A stretch of DNA of 64,000 nucleotides from Salvator merianae. Its lineage: Eukaryota > Chordata > Lepidosauria > Squamata > Teiidae. Location: the NCBI GenBank assembly GCA_003586115.2, contig QVOM02000029.1:23054829-23118828 (forward strand), read 5' to 3'. Made by a program: the position numbers and the translations under genes. Under the pieces are notes generated by a model. The model saw only the letters and a list, made by a program, of their open reading frames with translations. It had not been told where the DNA came from and made no database searches. This document shows positions 45,701 through 57,959 of the stretch, one piece after another (position 1 is the first letter of the stretch; each line of letters opens with the position of its first letter).

Positions 45701-46359
45701 GGAAAGCCTGTTGTGTTTAGAAAGCCGGAGAACAGCAGAAAGAAAAAAGAAAACTCCTTTCCTCACTTCAAATTAAAAATAGTCCCAATAAATTGCAAGT
45801 TGATATAAAAATTTTCACTCTGTGGCAGCAAACACTAGAAGCATTTCACTTACTTCCCTTTCATTTGTTGTTGTTGTTGCTGTGACATTTAAAAAGACAT
45901 TAAAATGTTAAAAGCATATAAACGCTCTGTCTCCACTTAACCATTCTAGAGTGCCCTTGTTGTCACAAAAAGGCACCAGATGCCACTCTTTCTCTATTTT
46001 CAGTGGCAGCAGCCATCTTTGAAGCAATTATGCACACCGTTTCGCAATGCAATCACTTGCAGTGATACCTCTGGAACAGGGCAGTTTCTTCCCATCGTAC
46101 GTGGGTCCTGCCATATTTGACTGGGTTTGAAAAGGTATAAGATGCTTTCATATAACTCAGTTTTGCTTCAACACAGATGTCAAAAATGTCACTTTGGTTG
46201 TATAACAGTATTTATTTATTTTTTAACAGTATAGTTTTGCCTTTCTTCGTTAATCACAGGTGACCTTCCTTGTTTAAAACAATCCTGGAAACTTTCCATA
46301 ACCTAATGTAATCTTTGAAATGTCATTGACTTACTTTGGTAGACTGAGGCCACGTTTCT
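42800..46359. other. Mostly unique DNA, no gene seen
   Basis: In 3.5 kb I recognise no LINE, SINE or exon. The segment 43810-44370 is richer in GC and direct repeats such as CACAGCAG, and may be an old transposon. The segment 45480-45850 is non-repetitive. No coding frame has a known motif. Confidence 0.35.
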
Positions 46360-46620
46360 ACTTCACATGGAAGGTGGGATTGGGGGGAGGGTGTCCCTGA
46401 TCTGCCATGGAAAAAGCTGTGCCCTGTGCATTTTCATTTCGGAGTACCATCTGCAAATAAGGTGTCGTAGGCAGCAATTGCAGCAGCAAGGGTGCCTGTG
46501 TGATCACCGTGAGATGCCTGCTCCCACTGAGAGTAGAGAAATGGTGCCAGTGTGTACCTTCTTGAGAGACCACAGGCACTTCCATGAGTTAAGTGGAGAT
46601 GTAACCTGACACACCCTGGT
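46360..46620. repeat. Unclassified interspersed repeat R, copy 2
   Basis: It contains CCCTGATCTGCCATGGAAAA and later AGTTAAGTGGAGATG in the same order as 5880-6125. The ends are not resolved. Confidence 0.55.
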
Positions 46621-47282
46621 AGACTGGGGATTCTTTCTGCACCACCATTGACTTTTTATTTTTATTTTTTTCCCCACCATTGACTTATTGATACCGTTTA
46701 TTTGACTTATATTGGTCAAGAGACCTCATCTCTGTTTGCCTTTGTCTTATATTGGGAAACCAGGCCTTCATACTTCTACTAACCCCAGGTGGCAATTACT
46801 AGCAAAGTGCAGTGGTTTGTGAGAGCCACAGCAACAATATAGAAGAAATTACTATACTTTTCAGTCTCAGGTGGCACCAATCTGCCTGTGGGCCATTAGA
46901 ATAAGATTTTACACCCAATGATATTAGTCTTGTGTGAGCAACTAAATGCAGTTTTGTTATCTTAGGATTGCACTGCTAGATGAAAATAATGTGGTGAACT
47001 AATTTCCAGTGTGCAAGAATTAGTATGAATCTATTTGGACATTATTTGAAAGGCTCTCTCAGAAGACTTCGTAAATTTCAAGACAAGATGGCATTGCAGG
47101 ATTTTTTTTTCATTCCATTTTGAGAAACATTGGAATATAAATGAAGGGGTTCCTCAAAACAGAAACCTGTAGCAATAGTGGATACTTTACAGACGTAGGA
47201 GATAGGTGCCACCCCAGGGAAGACTCAGCTGCAGGTAACTGCAAGAAGGCAGACATTAATTTGTGCTCCAAATAGCAGAACC

Positions 47283-47415
47283 TCTGTGAACAGAGGTGGA
47301 TATTGTAGTCATATTTGAAAGCTCAGGTTCCAGATTGAACTCTTAAGTCATGGCAGAACATGCTAGAAAATCTAACAAATGAAATGACAACTAGCCATGA
47401 ATGCATCCATTCTTA
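47283..47415 (+). repeat. Decayed one-armed copy of foldback family P2
   Basis: GGTGGATATTGTAGTCATAT, GAAAGCTCAGGTTC and GACAACTAGCCATGAATGC, ATCCATTCTTA follow the order of the 40698-40830 copy with many substitutions. Confidence 0.55.
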
Positions 47416-48918
47416 TATCAATGGACTAGTGTACTTGGAACTGGTGTGTGTTTTTGTTTTAATAGTTTCAAAAGGCACATCATTCACATTGTCCAAAATC
47501 ACATTCTTGAAACATCAGCATCGTAAAAAATGTTGTTATCCTTCATGATAGATATAGTTTGCTTTGGGTGATGTTGAAGCACCAATCTGAGCCACACTTC
47601 TGTTAATTACTCATATACGCACATTCCTTGTTGGTGACTCTGTGGAAAACCTTGTTACACACATTTTCTGCTAAAGGGCAGCTTTGTAGAAGTATTGCCT
47701 GGAATTAGGTTAATGGATCCATGTGTTGTCCATTTGCTTGTCAGGGATAGTTTAAGAGGGCAAAAAAAGGACTCTTGAGTGACTGCCAGTCTGTCTTAAG
47801 GTATGGTAATGAAGCTAATTATAAGATGAGAGCTCAAAGCGATCTGTGAAGGCAATTATTTGGGAAACTTGTGTGTCATGGTTTATCTTTATCAGATGAC
47901 TCTTTCTCTAGTTTGGCATTTAACTTGAGGCACAAAGATACTTTGAAAAGAGTATGGGGTTTTGTTTTTGTTTTTAGAAGATTGAAACAAAAGCATTAAG
48001 GTGCAACACACATTAAGCAAGAGCATCTTGAGCTATTAAAGTGAACAACCAAACCAAGAATTTTGACTACTGAAAAGGAATTCAAGTTTAGAGTTAGCAT
48101 CCATGGAAAGTTCACTATCTGTGCTGTTGTACTTCTATTTATCAAAACACAGTTTTAATTGGAGATTAGGAGAGAGAGGGAGAGACAGAACTGGAATGAC
48201 TTTCCATTTTTCAAAACAATCCACTGGAAATTTTATGCATTTTCCATTGAAGTCTGAAAATTGTTTTTATATCAGTGATTTTAATGCATAAACAAGTTCT
48301 CAATGGATTGTGCCTTTGCTTCACTGTCTTAGTATATCTGTCTTAGACTTCTCATCTTGTTACAGACCCTGATTAGTAATGAAATATTAAACATTGCAAA
48401 TGAGGAACAGGTGTTCTGCACATCACTGGGTCTTTGTGTATATCCTAAAAAAGAAAAAGAGGTGGCAGTTGACATGGGCAAAGACCTAAAATTAAAGAGA
48501 CCTTAAGCAGGTTGAAGTGTGTTTGACATTTTGAAGAGCACCAATGACTTCAAAAACATATCCTCTGAAGAGCAAGTGGTCTATATGGTGCTCACTGTAG
48601 TACAATCTACATTTTCTTAGTCATTTTTTTGTATTTTGCAGGCAGCTCATGTGATCTTTTTGGTTTCTGTGCTGAATAAACCAGAGATGGCAAACAAATT
48701 AAGATCTACTGTTGCTTTTGCAATTTCCAAACAATGAAAAGTTTCCGATTCTCACATAACAAGAGAAAAAAAGGTGTCTCAGAAATGCCTGAGAGTCAGT
48801 AGTGTGTGACCCCTGTGTTCTCATCCCATCTCCAGTCCACCTTTTCTAGCCTAGAATATTCATGAGAGAAGGGGAGCGACAGATTGTCATGTGAAAAATT
48901 CCACCTGGAAACCATCTC
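47416..48918. other. Unique AT-rich DNA, no gene seen
   Basis: No transposon or exon landmark was recognised. Confidence 0.4.
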
Positions 48919-48921
48919 TAA

Positions 48922-49390
48922 GGCCATGATCACATGGCTGCTAGAGCAGGTAGTGTCCCACTCCTAAAGTGACAGACTCCTTCTGAGACCTGCCTCATGG
49001 GCCTAGTGAAGTTACCCCTCCAGATTGTGCCATGCACCATTGTATAGCTGTGTGACATGATCTATGGCTGCAGAAATGGCCGTGTGTCATGCTGAGCAGC
49101 TGGCCATTTCACACAGTTGCTCAGCAATTGTGCCAGTGGCAGGCATTACCCAGCACCCAATCTGGGAAACAGGGAGGGAGTGCTGCTGTGGTGCTCCAAA
49201 AGTGTAGAATCCTACCTTCTCACCTCCCTATTCTTCCTGTGTCTCTGTGATGGAATACATGCAGAGGAATATGCACTGGTGTGACCCTTGTGTTGTATTT
49301 TTGTTACTATAAGAAGGCCTTTTGGTCATGATCTAATTCACTTTTAAACCACCTCAGGGGTGCTTTTTTAAACTGTGTGTGAATGTACCC
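48922..49390. mobile_element. Harbinger-like element with TAA duplication
   Basis: It begins GGCCATGATCACATGGC and ends GTGTGAATGTACCC. TAA precedes it (48919-48921) and follows it (49391-49393). The interior has the paired GCCATTTCACACAG/CTGTGTGACATG-type segments. No transposase. The TAA on both sides supports the same superfamily assignment as for 31870-32402. Confidence 0.7.
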
Positions 49391-49529
49391 TAAACTGTGA
49401 AACAGAGGCAAGGGGGAAACCGGAATAAATTCTTTGTGGAAGGTCTGGAAACTCAGTTTTGATCTTTCAAAGACTAACTCAAAAAAAAAAAGAAAAAAAA
49501 GAAAAGCTGATTCACCTCTCCTCCATTTT

Positions 49530-49656
49530 ATATTTTTTTAAAAACTTGTGAAATAGGCTAGACTAAGGATTCATTAACTGACCCAAGCCATGATGGCCAA
49601 ATGGGGATTTGAATCCTAGTGTCCTAAGTTCTAGTCCAACTACCTATAACCACTAT
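49530..49656 (-). mobile_element. CORE/MIR-like tRNA-SINE remnant
   Basis: Minus-strand order: ATAGTGGTTATAGGTAG head, GGATTTGAATCC-type B-box region (plus-strand GATTTGAATCCTAG at 49608-49621), then a GGCTTGGGTCA-type core. This is the layout of MIR/CORE-SINEs. It is cut on the plus-strand right side by the element starting at 49657. Confidence 0.55.
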
Positions 49657-50098
49657 GGCCCTTTCTGCACTCACCTTTTGTCAAGTGGTCCACTCTATTC
49701 TGGGAAAAGAGGCAAATTACTGTCTGCATTGCAAGGGTGAAGATGCCATCTGTCCTGGGATAAGGTTGGGAGCAATGTGGATACACCATAGCTGTTCCAG
49801 TCCATGCATCTGACTCCCACCCAAGGCACCACCGACCCCAGCTAGCAATTGGCCCAGGTCCTATTGCTCGTACATTGTGTCTGGTACACAAGGGTGGGTC
49901 TAAACAGAAAAATTTGCATAAGCTTCGAAGACGGGACAGTGGCATTTTCCATGTTCTAGGTCAGGTGTAGAATTACCAAAGGATGGATTGGAACAAGACA
50001 CCTTGGGATGATTGTAGACCTCTTTGAACGTGCCTGCAGCTAATCTGAAATAGGGAGACTTTGGGGCAATTCTAGGCCAGGATAGCTCTAGTCTCATG
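49657..50098 (+). mobile_element. Harbinger-like element, right end lost
   Basis: It begins GGCCCTTTCTGCACTCACC and follows group 1 (27377, 31870, 52515): GATGCCATCTGTCCTGGG, the ACCCCAGCTAGCAATTGGCCC block and GATAGCTCTAGTCTCATG. It then breaks off where the SINE-associated GAA repeat begins, so the last 50-80 bases and the right end are missing. Confidence 0.75.
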
Positions 50099-50152
50099 TG
50101 GACAAAGAAGAAGAAGAAGAAGGAGGAGGAGGAGGAGGAGGGGGGGGGGAAA
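50099..50152 (+). repeat. (GAA)n(GGA)n microsatellite at SINE tail
   Basis: Runs of GAA, then GGA, then a G-tract end at the SINE body. On the minus strand this is the TCC/TTC tail of the SINE that follows, as at 33161-33247. Confidence 0.93.
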
Positions 50153-50400
50153 GAGTGGTTGGCTTTTGTACCCCGCTTTTCCCACCCGAAGGGACTCAAA
50201 GCGGCTGACAAACCTTCTGTTCTTCTCCCCACAACAGACACCTTGTGAGGTGGATGGGGCTGTAAGAACTCAGAACAGAGCTGTGACAAGCCCAAGGTCA
50301 CCCAGCTGGCTTCATGCAGAGTGCAGACTTGAACCTGGAGAGTTCCAGATAAGAGTCTGACACGCTAACCAGAAGGCCAAACTAACCACAAGGCCAAACT
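50153..50400 (-). mobile_element. tRNA-derived SINE, minus strand, near full length
   Basis: On the minus strand it runs from a tRNA-like head (CCTTCTGGTTAGCGTGTCAG) through a B-box GGTTCAAGTCT, the core GCCAGCTGGGTGACCTTGGG and TGTTGTGGGGAGAAGAACAG, to the 3' segment CCGCTTTGAGTCCCTTCGGG, AAAAGCGGGGTACAAAAGCC. The 3' half matches 33100-33160. The head is followed outward by short duplications of CAAACTGGCTCAAA (50395-50415). Confidence 0.82.
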
Positions 50401-50440
50401 GGCTCAAACTGGCTCAAAGAACATTAGGGCGCTGTTTGTT

Positions 50441-50442
50441 CT

Positions 50443-50480
<38 letters not shown>
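50441..50480 (+). repeat. (CAG)n microsatellite, about 13 units
   Basis: An uninterrupted CAG run starting in CTGCAG. No coding context surrounds it, so it is not a polyglutamine tract. Confidence 0.97.
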
Positions 50481-52389
50481 TTTAATTTGTGAACCCCATG
50501 AAATAACTGCAAGGAAATTCTTAGTGCGTGCAGAAGTCATAACGTTGCTCTTCCTGTTACGTGTAACAAATCACTTGCACCCAGGCACACAACATCGGCT
50601 TCTACTGCTTTTATAAGCTTATTCTGTTCCTTTGCTGATTCATAAGCAAAATGTGGGATTATAACTGCAAAAGCTTGACCACTATTGTATCCTTGTTTTC
50701 TACTTATAGTCTAGCAATGGTAGATGAGACTCATAAGTACAGAAATACTTAGGAATTGATTTTTTAACAGATATGGTGATGCCTCTAACTTTTTTCCTGT
50801 CCGCAGCTAGTATGTTACCTTTACTACAGTCCTGTACATGGCACTGTTTGGATGTGATTTTAAACCTCTATAGCACAGAATTCTGAGGTAAATGCCTTAT
50901 TATGCTAACTACTATACAAAAGTGCAGAGTATGATTAGCATCAAGTTCCTGTATTAACCATGAGGCTGTGCTATTTTATGAACCAGTGACAAATGAGGGT
51001 TTTGTGACACTTTTCATAGTTGGCTAGTTGCATTTCTAAAGATTGCCCCCTGCTGGTTATTTCCCCCAAAAAGCCAGTGAAACTAGAAAAAAGAACGTCA
51101 GAGCTAAATGAATGAGGCTATCTTTTGAAGCTCTCTGCAACTAGTTTATGATTATCGGTGCAGCAAAATGTGGCCTTTAGGGAAAATGAAAGGGGGAAGG
51201 GGGAAAGAAGAAGAAGGGGTAAAAAAATAATAATGAAAAACTGGGTAAGACAGGGAACTAAAGCTTGTGAAACATCTGACTTGGAACGATAAGCCTTGCC
51301 TGCCCGAAAAACAAAATAATGAGACCATTTTTTTTCTTCCAAGTATTTTCATTTAATGGATTCCAAAATAGTTACCTCATAAAATAAATAGTTTTAAGTT
51401 TCCACATTACTTTGCCTTTAATCCATATACACAGTGAATGCTCGTAAAGGAATAAAGAATGTTTGTGCCTTAAAATATTCTGCATTGAATCTACCACAGA
51501 AAGGCTAATTATCTTTCTGTCACAACTATGAGGAATCACTGAGTGCCCCACAAGAACACTAATTTTGCAAACATTGTTCTTGTTCTTAAGACTGAGGCCA
51601 GTGTGTGTTACTTTTTTTAAGAAGAGAATGGCTGATATTTCTTTCATGTGTCCTATCCTAACTTAAATTGCTATTTTTGCTAGTAGCTTCTCTAGAATTG
51701 CCCATGAAAATGCATTCTGATAAAACTCACATCCTGCTTAATTGTTCTGTGCCTTGATTTTTGGTATGATATTGGAAGACTGTCAGAGGATAGTCCTTTA
51801 TTAAAAGACATCTGTTGTTTGAGCATTTAACCCAACTTAATCTAAACTTTTAAGTAAAAGGAGTTTGGTCCTTGAAATTGCTCTTGGAAACCATTGTTGG
51901 CAGTTCACATGATTGCAGTTTTCTTCACAATGGTAAGATGGATTTTACTTAAATTGTTGTTACCATTTCTGATTTAGCAGATGGAAATGTTTTGCGAATC
52001 TGTTTCCTTTTTAAACCTGTTTCTTGTCTATCTTTCTTTTTTATCGGTGTATCGGAGGACACCCTGTTTCAGTGAACATTCTTGTTTCTTGGATTAGGAA
52101 TGCTGCTCCTCAAACCATCCCCCTCTTTCCCTGTTCAGTAGAGGCAGTGGCAGCTTCCACACAGCCCATTTGGACCAAGCCAGCTGCCTCCTTGGATGAG
52201 AGCAGTCCACCAAAATAATGACCTATCAAAAATGCTCTCTAAAAAATATTTTAAGGAACCCTTTCACGGAAATCAAGCAAAATATGGCAACTGATTATAG
52301 TAGTTTCTGAAACATTAAAACTCATTCACGCTATTCCTGTTTTATAAAACTGTGAAAGATGTTGAGGTGTAGGACAATGTTTTACCACG
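50481..52389. other. Unique AT-rich DNA, no gene seen
   Basis: No transposon signature was recognised in 1.9 kb. The stretch 51110-51650 reads as non-repetitive. The frames there have no known motif. Confidence 0.4.
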
Positions 52390-52390
52390 T

Positions 52391-52510
52391 ATCCCAAACT
52401 GCAGCCTTCCAGATGTACTTGGACATATGCCCCAGGGGCTGGCATGGACTGTTGGAAGTGGAATGCTGGGTTTTGTAGTCCAGGAAAATCTATAAGGCTG
52501 CGGTTTGAGA
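52391..52510. repeat. Interspersed repeat fragment
   Basis: AACTGCAGCCTTCCAGATGT, GGACTGTTGGAAGTGGAATG and GGTTTTGTAGTCCAGG resemble a repeat common in squamate genomes that contains GGGAGTTGTAGTCCA and CTGGAGGGCCGCAGTTTG. A weaker relative is at 60450-60560. Its transposon class is not clear to me. Confidence 0.5.
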
Positions 52511-52514
52511 CCAT

Positions 52515-53080
52515 GGCTGCTTTTGCACTCATCTTGTTTGGAGGTGTCTAATCTTCTCCAACCTGCCTTGGTCCAAACTTGGCAGGTGCCATCTCCATCA
52601 CAAGTGTGGGATGTCATCTATTCTGGACCAACACCGGCAGCACTATGGAGGCACCAAAACAGTTTTGGTCCACATAACTGACACACCACACACCCCAGCC
52701 AGTGATTGGCTCAGGCCCCATTGCTCATATGTCGAGTCTGGAGTATACATGTGGAGCTGAACAGGAGTGTCTCCGCAGTCTTGCCAACATCCAGCTGCCA
52801 GTTTTGAAGGCAATACTGGAACAGTTCTAAATCAACCTCCATCTGACCCTTTTCTAATGTATTTCACTGCCACCTTTCCTTTTTAAAAAGGCAAGTTTTG
52901 CATAATTAAACAAATCTGCAGCTTTGTAAGTTGCTCTCATTTTCCTTGTTCCAGACCAGGTATGGTAGCACCAATGATGCCTGGACTGAAACAGGCATGT
53001 TAGTGTGTGGCTGTAGACCTCTTAAAATAGATCTACAACTAAATCAAGATAGGGAACCCTTTGGACAGTTCTGGGCTCGA
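52515..53080 (+). mobile_element. Harbinger-like element, right end lost
   Basis: It begins GGCTGCTTTTGCACTCATC and carries the group 1 landmarks CACCCCAGCCAGTGATTGGC, CAGTCTTGCCAACATCCAG and GGACAGTTCTGGGCTCGAC. At that last point it runs into a tetranucleotide tract instead of the expected right terminus. It is longer than the other copies before that point, so some internal insertion is likely. Confidence 0.7.
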
Positions 53081-53146
53081 CTGTCTACCTGCCTACCTAT
53101 TTGCCTACCTATTTACCTATCTGTCTGTCATCTATCTGTCTATTCC
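53081..53146 (+). repeat. Imperfect (CTAC/CTAT/CTGT) tetranucleotide tract
   Basis: Units of CTAC, CTGC, CTAT and CTGT alternate, an old degenerate microsatellite joined to the broken end of the DNA element. Confidence 0.85.
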
Positions 53147-53929
53147 ATAATAGCCAGCATTATGCCCTAAACACAAACATTTCTAATAGTTACTATAAAA
53201 ATGTGAAAAGCAGAGACTTGGCCCAATGTATTTTGCTCCCTGAGGCAATGAATGAGGTAGTGTACTTCACTATTCCCAGTAAAAAGACAGCAGGTAGGTG
53301 AATCGCACTGCAATGCTGGCAAGAGGAACAGAGTCTACCAGAGCTGCTGAGAATGTTGAATTAGCTTAAGGAGTGCAGAACAGACCATGTGGCACAGACA
53401 TGCTTTTGCCTGAGGGAACTTCCTTCCCTGTTGGATGGAAAAGCTGGCCTTGATGAAGAGACATCTGACTTCCCAATGGAAGTGCCCTTTGAAAGGGTGT
53501 TTGACCAATACGTTTCCCAGGAATTGTGGTGTAACACCTCTGACTCCTCCTGTTAAGCACCAGGTATCAGCATGATTATTTACAACCGTCAAACTGAGCT
53601 GCTTAGGATGTGTTTCTCCTACATATAGTGAGTACCCAGGAATGACTATGGAAGAAAATACAAGACTAGCTTGTATGCTGCATACTTTCTGAAATATTAA
53701 TTACTGTAGTTACATTAGATAGTCTTCCGAACTTCTAGGAGTTCAAGGCTAATTAATTCCACTACTCCAATGTTTGGGCAAGCAGAACTGTTTCCTGTGT
53801 TAACAACGGCAGATGAACTGAATGAGATGGACCAGCCAAAGAAACAAAGTTAAAACATGAAGAACACAACTAAAATATAACAGACGGAATAAAATAACAT
53901 TCCCTTAAAGTAGCACTTATTTGTTGGCA

Positions 53930-54530
53930 CTTAATTTTTCCCCTTGTTCTTAATTTTTTTTTTCACGTTGCCCCAGCCGATTTTCTTTCCATACCAGCAA
54001 TCAATTCTACTGTTTCTGTTAAAGCATGCTCGCCTCAATTGAAATATCCTCCTCGCTTTCTTGTAAAAGCCAGATGAAGTTTGCAGGACGGGATAATTAA
54101 AAAACAAATCTTGAATAAACTGTTTCGCGGAGATAGGAGTTTGATGGCTGGGTATATATAAAAATTGTAACCAGATGTTGTGCAGAAGCCACAGCAATAT
54201 AAAGATCATGAGCCTTTTTTTTTTCAGCCCAAAGTAAAAATATTCTAATTGAAGTTGTCAGCAGGAGTGAGACTAATGCGCCTGTATTTGATTAAATAAT
54301 AGTTTATTTAAAATTCAGTGTGGCCCAGAATTGGATGAGACCGAAATAGGAATAACTCAAGTTAACTTTTTTCTTTCTTTCTTTTTTCCTTTTGGCCTAA
54401 ATAATGGGAGAAATAGGCCTTGTGAAATGTTAACAATTTTGTGTAATAATGCCAATTCCTGTCATTATCAATTGAATATTTTCAACCCGTAAGAGTGTGG
54501 CAGGAGTGCCTTGATGCCCTGAGTTTGTTT
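53930..54530. promoter_or_regulatory. Candidate conserved non-coding element (speculative)
   Basis: This 600-base block lacks transposon signatures and has many TAATTA/ATTAAA-type and ATCAATT motifs, for example TGATTAAATAATAG, CAATCAATTC and TCATTATCAATTG. It also has mixed-composition stretches that do not look like drifting neutral AT-rich DNA. This is a visual impression only. Conservation cannot be measured from one sequence. Confidence 0.2.
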
Positions 54531-54692
54531 CCCTTTTACTCAGTGACTAAGTAAAGAAGTGTAAGAAACAATACAGCATGGAAATTATATGTCGGGGTAG
54601 AGGTTCTGCAATGCTACACTGAAAAGCTTTATTTCCCTTGAGCAAAACAACAAAAAATCCTCCTTAATTTCATATAAAATCATTCATCCAGC

Positions 54693-54770
54693 ATATTCAT
54701 TTTGTTTATATTTCATTCAGTTTATTTTTATACCGCCTTCCCAAAAAGGATTGTGCAAGCCAGTTTACAG
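54693..54770 (-). repeat. Non-LTR element 3' tail, minus strand
   Basis: TATTCATTTTGTTTATATTTC, then TTTTTATACCGCCTTCCC and AAAAGGATTG on the plus strand is the complement of a GGGAAGGCGGTATAAAAATA-type LINE/SINE tail. Confidence 0.55.
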
Positions 54771-55059
54771 CATTATATTCTTCTCCTTTTTAAGGTACTG
54801 TGGAAGATCAGGCAATGCTCATCCTATAACGCACTTTGGAAATCCCAGAAAGAGGAAAGGTGTACATATGAAATATGATTGATTTAGGAAGGGGGGGAAA
54901 TCGCCCAGTTCACTCTGTCACAAGAACATAATAGTTGGCTCCATTTTTAACTTCAGTAACATTACATTATAAGTGGCACAAGTTACATTAAGATTTGGAT
55001 AATAGCAGGCGGCAACATTAAATTACAAATAAAGTTAAAAGCACAAATAGAAACACAAA

Positions 55060-55319
55060 GGACCTTTCTGCACTTACGTTGAAGAGATCCGGATCTAGTG
55101 ATCTGGATCTAGCAATCCATCCCAAGACTGGGACGGATTGCCCTTAGCTTCCACGCCAGCTCCAAAGCCTCTTGATCCGTATCACGCTTCATCTGGTTTA
55201 GATGGAGTGTACTAGCAGGGAGTGGGGCTCTCTAATCTGCTCCAACATGCAGATGAAAGAGGCCCTAAAGAGGACTATGGGAGCAGTAATCTGTATCTGG
55301 GGTAAATGCAGAAATGTCC
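55060..55319 (+). mobile_element. Harbinger-like element, 260 bp
   Basis: It begins GGACCTTTCTGCACTTACG and ends GTAAATGCAGAAATGTCC with AAA on both sides. GATCCGGATCTAGTGATC, GGATCTAGCAATCC and the reversed CAGTAATCTGTATCTGG indicate the same GATCTGGAT-rich interior as group 2. Internally deleted. Confidence 0.7.
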
Positions 55320-55599
55320 AAAGTAGGCTTTGTGTAATATTATGGGTTGTTTCTCACAAATCACCAATTCAAAATTATGTAAGTAACCACCATTTATGGA
55401 AAACTGGAACTTACGCAAACCAGGGAGGCCAGTCTAACACACATAGGGGGAGGCTTAAACTATCAATATATAAGTGGAGCTGTAGAGGGGAGTCCTAGTC
55501 TACAACTGTGTCAATGGCGTTGTGGTCTAAGTCACTGATTCCTTGAGGCCAAGTCACCAACTGAATAATTAGCATAGTGCAATGCCTAGAGTGTAAAGC

Positions 55600-55870
55600 T
55601 AGAAGCTAGGGTGGGTGGCTTTAAGAAAGAGTTGGACAAATTCATGGAGGACAAGTAAATAAATGACTACTAAAATGGATGCCTAGGTACTGCCTTCAGG
55701 TTGGAGGGACAGGATGCCTCTAAAGGCTGTTTGCAGAGAGTCAAGAGCAGGTGAAGGCGTGGCTCTCATCCTCCACTTGAGAAGCAAATGGTGAGCCACT
55801 GTGTGACACAGAATGCTGGATTAGATGGGCTGTGGCCTGATCCAGCAGGACATGTCTTATGTTCTTATTT
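55600..55870 (+). mobile_element. CR1-like LINE 3' UTR fragment
   Basis: GTTGGACAAATTCATGGAGG, ATGGATGCCTAGGTACTGCC, GGGCTGTGGCCTGATCCAGC and the CTTATGTTCTTAT terminus match 17165-17432. It includes the last coding stretch (FKKELDKFMEDK-like) before the UTR. Confidence 0.82.
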
Positions 55871-57959
55871 TCATAATCATCGTCCTGTATCTATGGTATC
55901 CACTGTATCTCAGAAGGTTGTCATAAAGATAAAATGAGCAGAAGAAAGGTCTTTAGAATTTGCTGGAAGCAGCCAAGGAGAAGAAATTGCTCAAATCATG
56001 AAAGCAGTCAGGCTGGGGTGAAAAGAGGAAACTGGAGGGTTCTGGCTGCCTGCTCCCTCCCTCTGTTTTTTAATCCACAGTCTGAGCATGTGAAGCAGTG
56101 ATTTGTGGCAGTGGACACAGGGCAGGGAGAGCTGCTTGCCCACGCTCCCTCATGCAGTGCTGTGGATGACCAGTTCAAAGACAAAAAGACAGATTTTCTT
56201 CCCCTCTCTCTCCTTTGAACTGGGAACAAATGGAATACAAGTAGATAAAATCCACTCTGCAGAAACTGTGGATTGTGCGTGCAACTTAACAAGATCTTTA
56301 CAGACCATCATATTTTAATGTGGTCATTGCAGACCACACATAGATTCATCTGAAAAAGAATACTAGTGTAGTTGCAGCCTGTATCTTCTTGGTGGTAGCA
56401 TTTTATTCTAATAACAGTAAAGGGTGGAATGCGTTGTCACAAGGATTGTAATTAAGACCATTTTTGTCAAGGATAAATTATAGCTGATTGAAAATATGAC
56501 AGTCTTTTTTGTAGCTTCTGCTGTTCTTTAATGGGAAAACCACACTGAAAGAACCACTTGGACCCTCTCTGCAACAGTCTATTCTCAAATGTGCTGAGAG
56601 CCAGGCGACATCTTAAGCAATATTAGCCAATGACTAATGAAAATGCTGCAATTGAACTCGGATATACTTTTGGCTGGCACAGCCAGCCTGAAACTGGCAG
56701 TTGATGCTGGTCTGAATATTTCCTAATACTTGCAGATGCTTCCTCAGACGTGGGGACTGAGCATTGCTGCTTGTACTGGGACACACCAGAGATGCCAAGT
56801 GCTAGAGCCTTTGTAAGTAGCACAGCACCATGAAGAAGATGGCATCAGTCCTGCCACACCTGTGTAAGCTGATGCAAACCTGGTGCAGCCCTGGAGATTT
56901 GGGTTGTTTGGGTGCTATTTAAAAAAACCACACACAACATTCTACAGTATTGCATTCTCATTCTGAAATGCTGACAACAAATATACGTTGAATGATATTT
57001 TTTTCTGTAATACAAATTATTTTCTTTCATTCATTTTCTAAGTGAAATACATGAAATTCAACTGATTTAGCATCTGCTACTCTCACACAAATGTGCAGCC
57101 ATGATTGGTTTTGCTACAACAGAGTAAAATTGAAATGTTCTGGGAGTTCAAAGTTGTAACTTTATCTTGGAGTAAGCCCCACTTGAACAGACTGCATCTT
57201 GCTTGCAAGAACAGATATATAAAATCAGGCGTCACGATACTTGTACTTTAAGTGTTGCATAGACCTAGTTATCTGAAAATGAATTCAGAGTAAGTAGATG
57301 TGTATAAAGGCAAATCTAGAGTTTCTTAAGCCCATAGTCAACAAGTTGCTAAAAGCATTTTTTCAGTTGAAAATTCCAAGTATGCTCAGAGTGTGCTTAG
57401 ACTCTTTCCTGCCAGTGTGAGTTTATTAGTTTACCAAAAAAATGCTGAACTGTAATCCTGGTATCAGCTGCCTGCATTCTATACTGTTCCTATCAAACTG
57501 TTATTCCTGTTCCTTAAATAAAGTCATTTTGGCTCCAGAGCATTATTAAGGAGAATGAATAGGCATTTTTTACTGAAGTACATTTCTTTAACATTTGTGC
57601 TTATTACAGCTATTTAACAATATATGCAATGTCCTAAAAATTCTAAAAGCAGATCCTCTTGCAAAATCATTTCATCACTTCACTATTTTGTGTGTTAGTA
57701 CACCAGTATCTGCTAAAGGTTTAAGTATATGCATATTCCAAACTATTGGTTAGCTAGACTTCCTATCGTTGATTATGGAATGGCAAATGATCCCCGAAGT
57801 CAGTGATACTGTTCCAGGTTTGCACAAATTGTTTCCACTAAACTGGCAAGTGTATAATGAATATTTTCTTTAGATAGTTGATTTTTTTTTTCTTTTTGTA
57901 CAGAACGCTGTGCTCAAGCTCCTAGCAGTTGTAAACCTGGTGTGGTTTTATAAACTCAG
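55871..57959. other. Unique DNA, no gene seen
   Basis: No transposon landmark was recognised in 2.1 kb. The portion 57250-57900 is AT-rich and non-repetitive. Confidence 0.4.

Larger units (their letters stand above)
53151..55056. other. Mostly unique DNA, possible regulatory DNA inside
   Basis: No gene was recognised. A LINE tail lies at about 54693-54770 (listed separately). The block 53930-54530 is free of repeats and dense in homeodomain-type ATTA motifs (listed separately). Confidence 0.35.

Noticed and set aside
50441..50480. CAG tract as a polyglutamine exon
   Set aside because: The flanking sequence has no sustained open frame or splice sites, and it lies next to SINE sequence in non-coding DNA.
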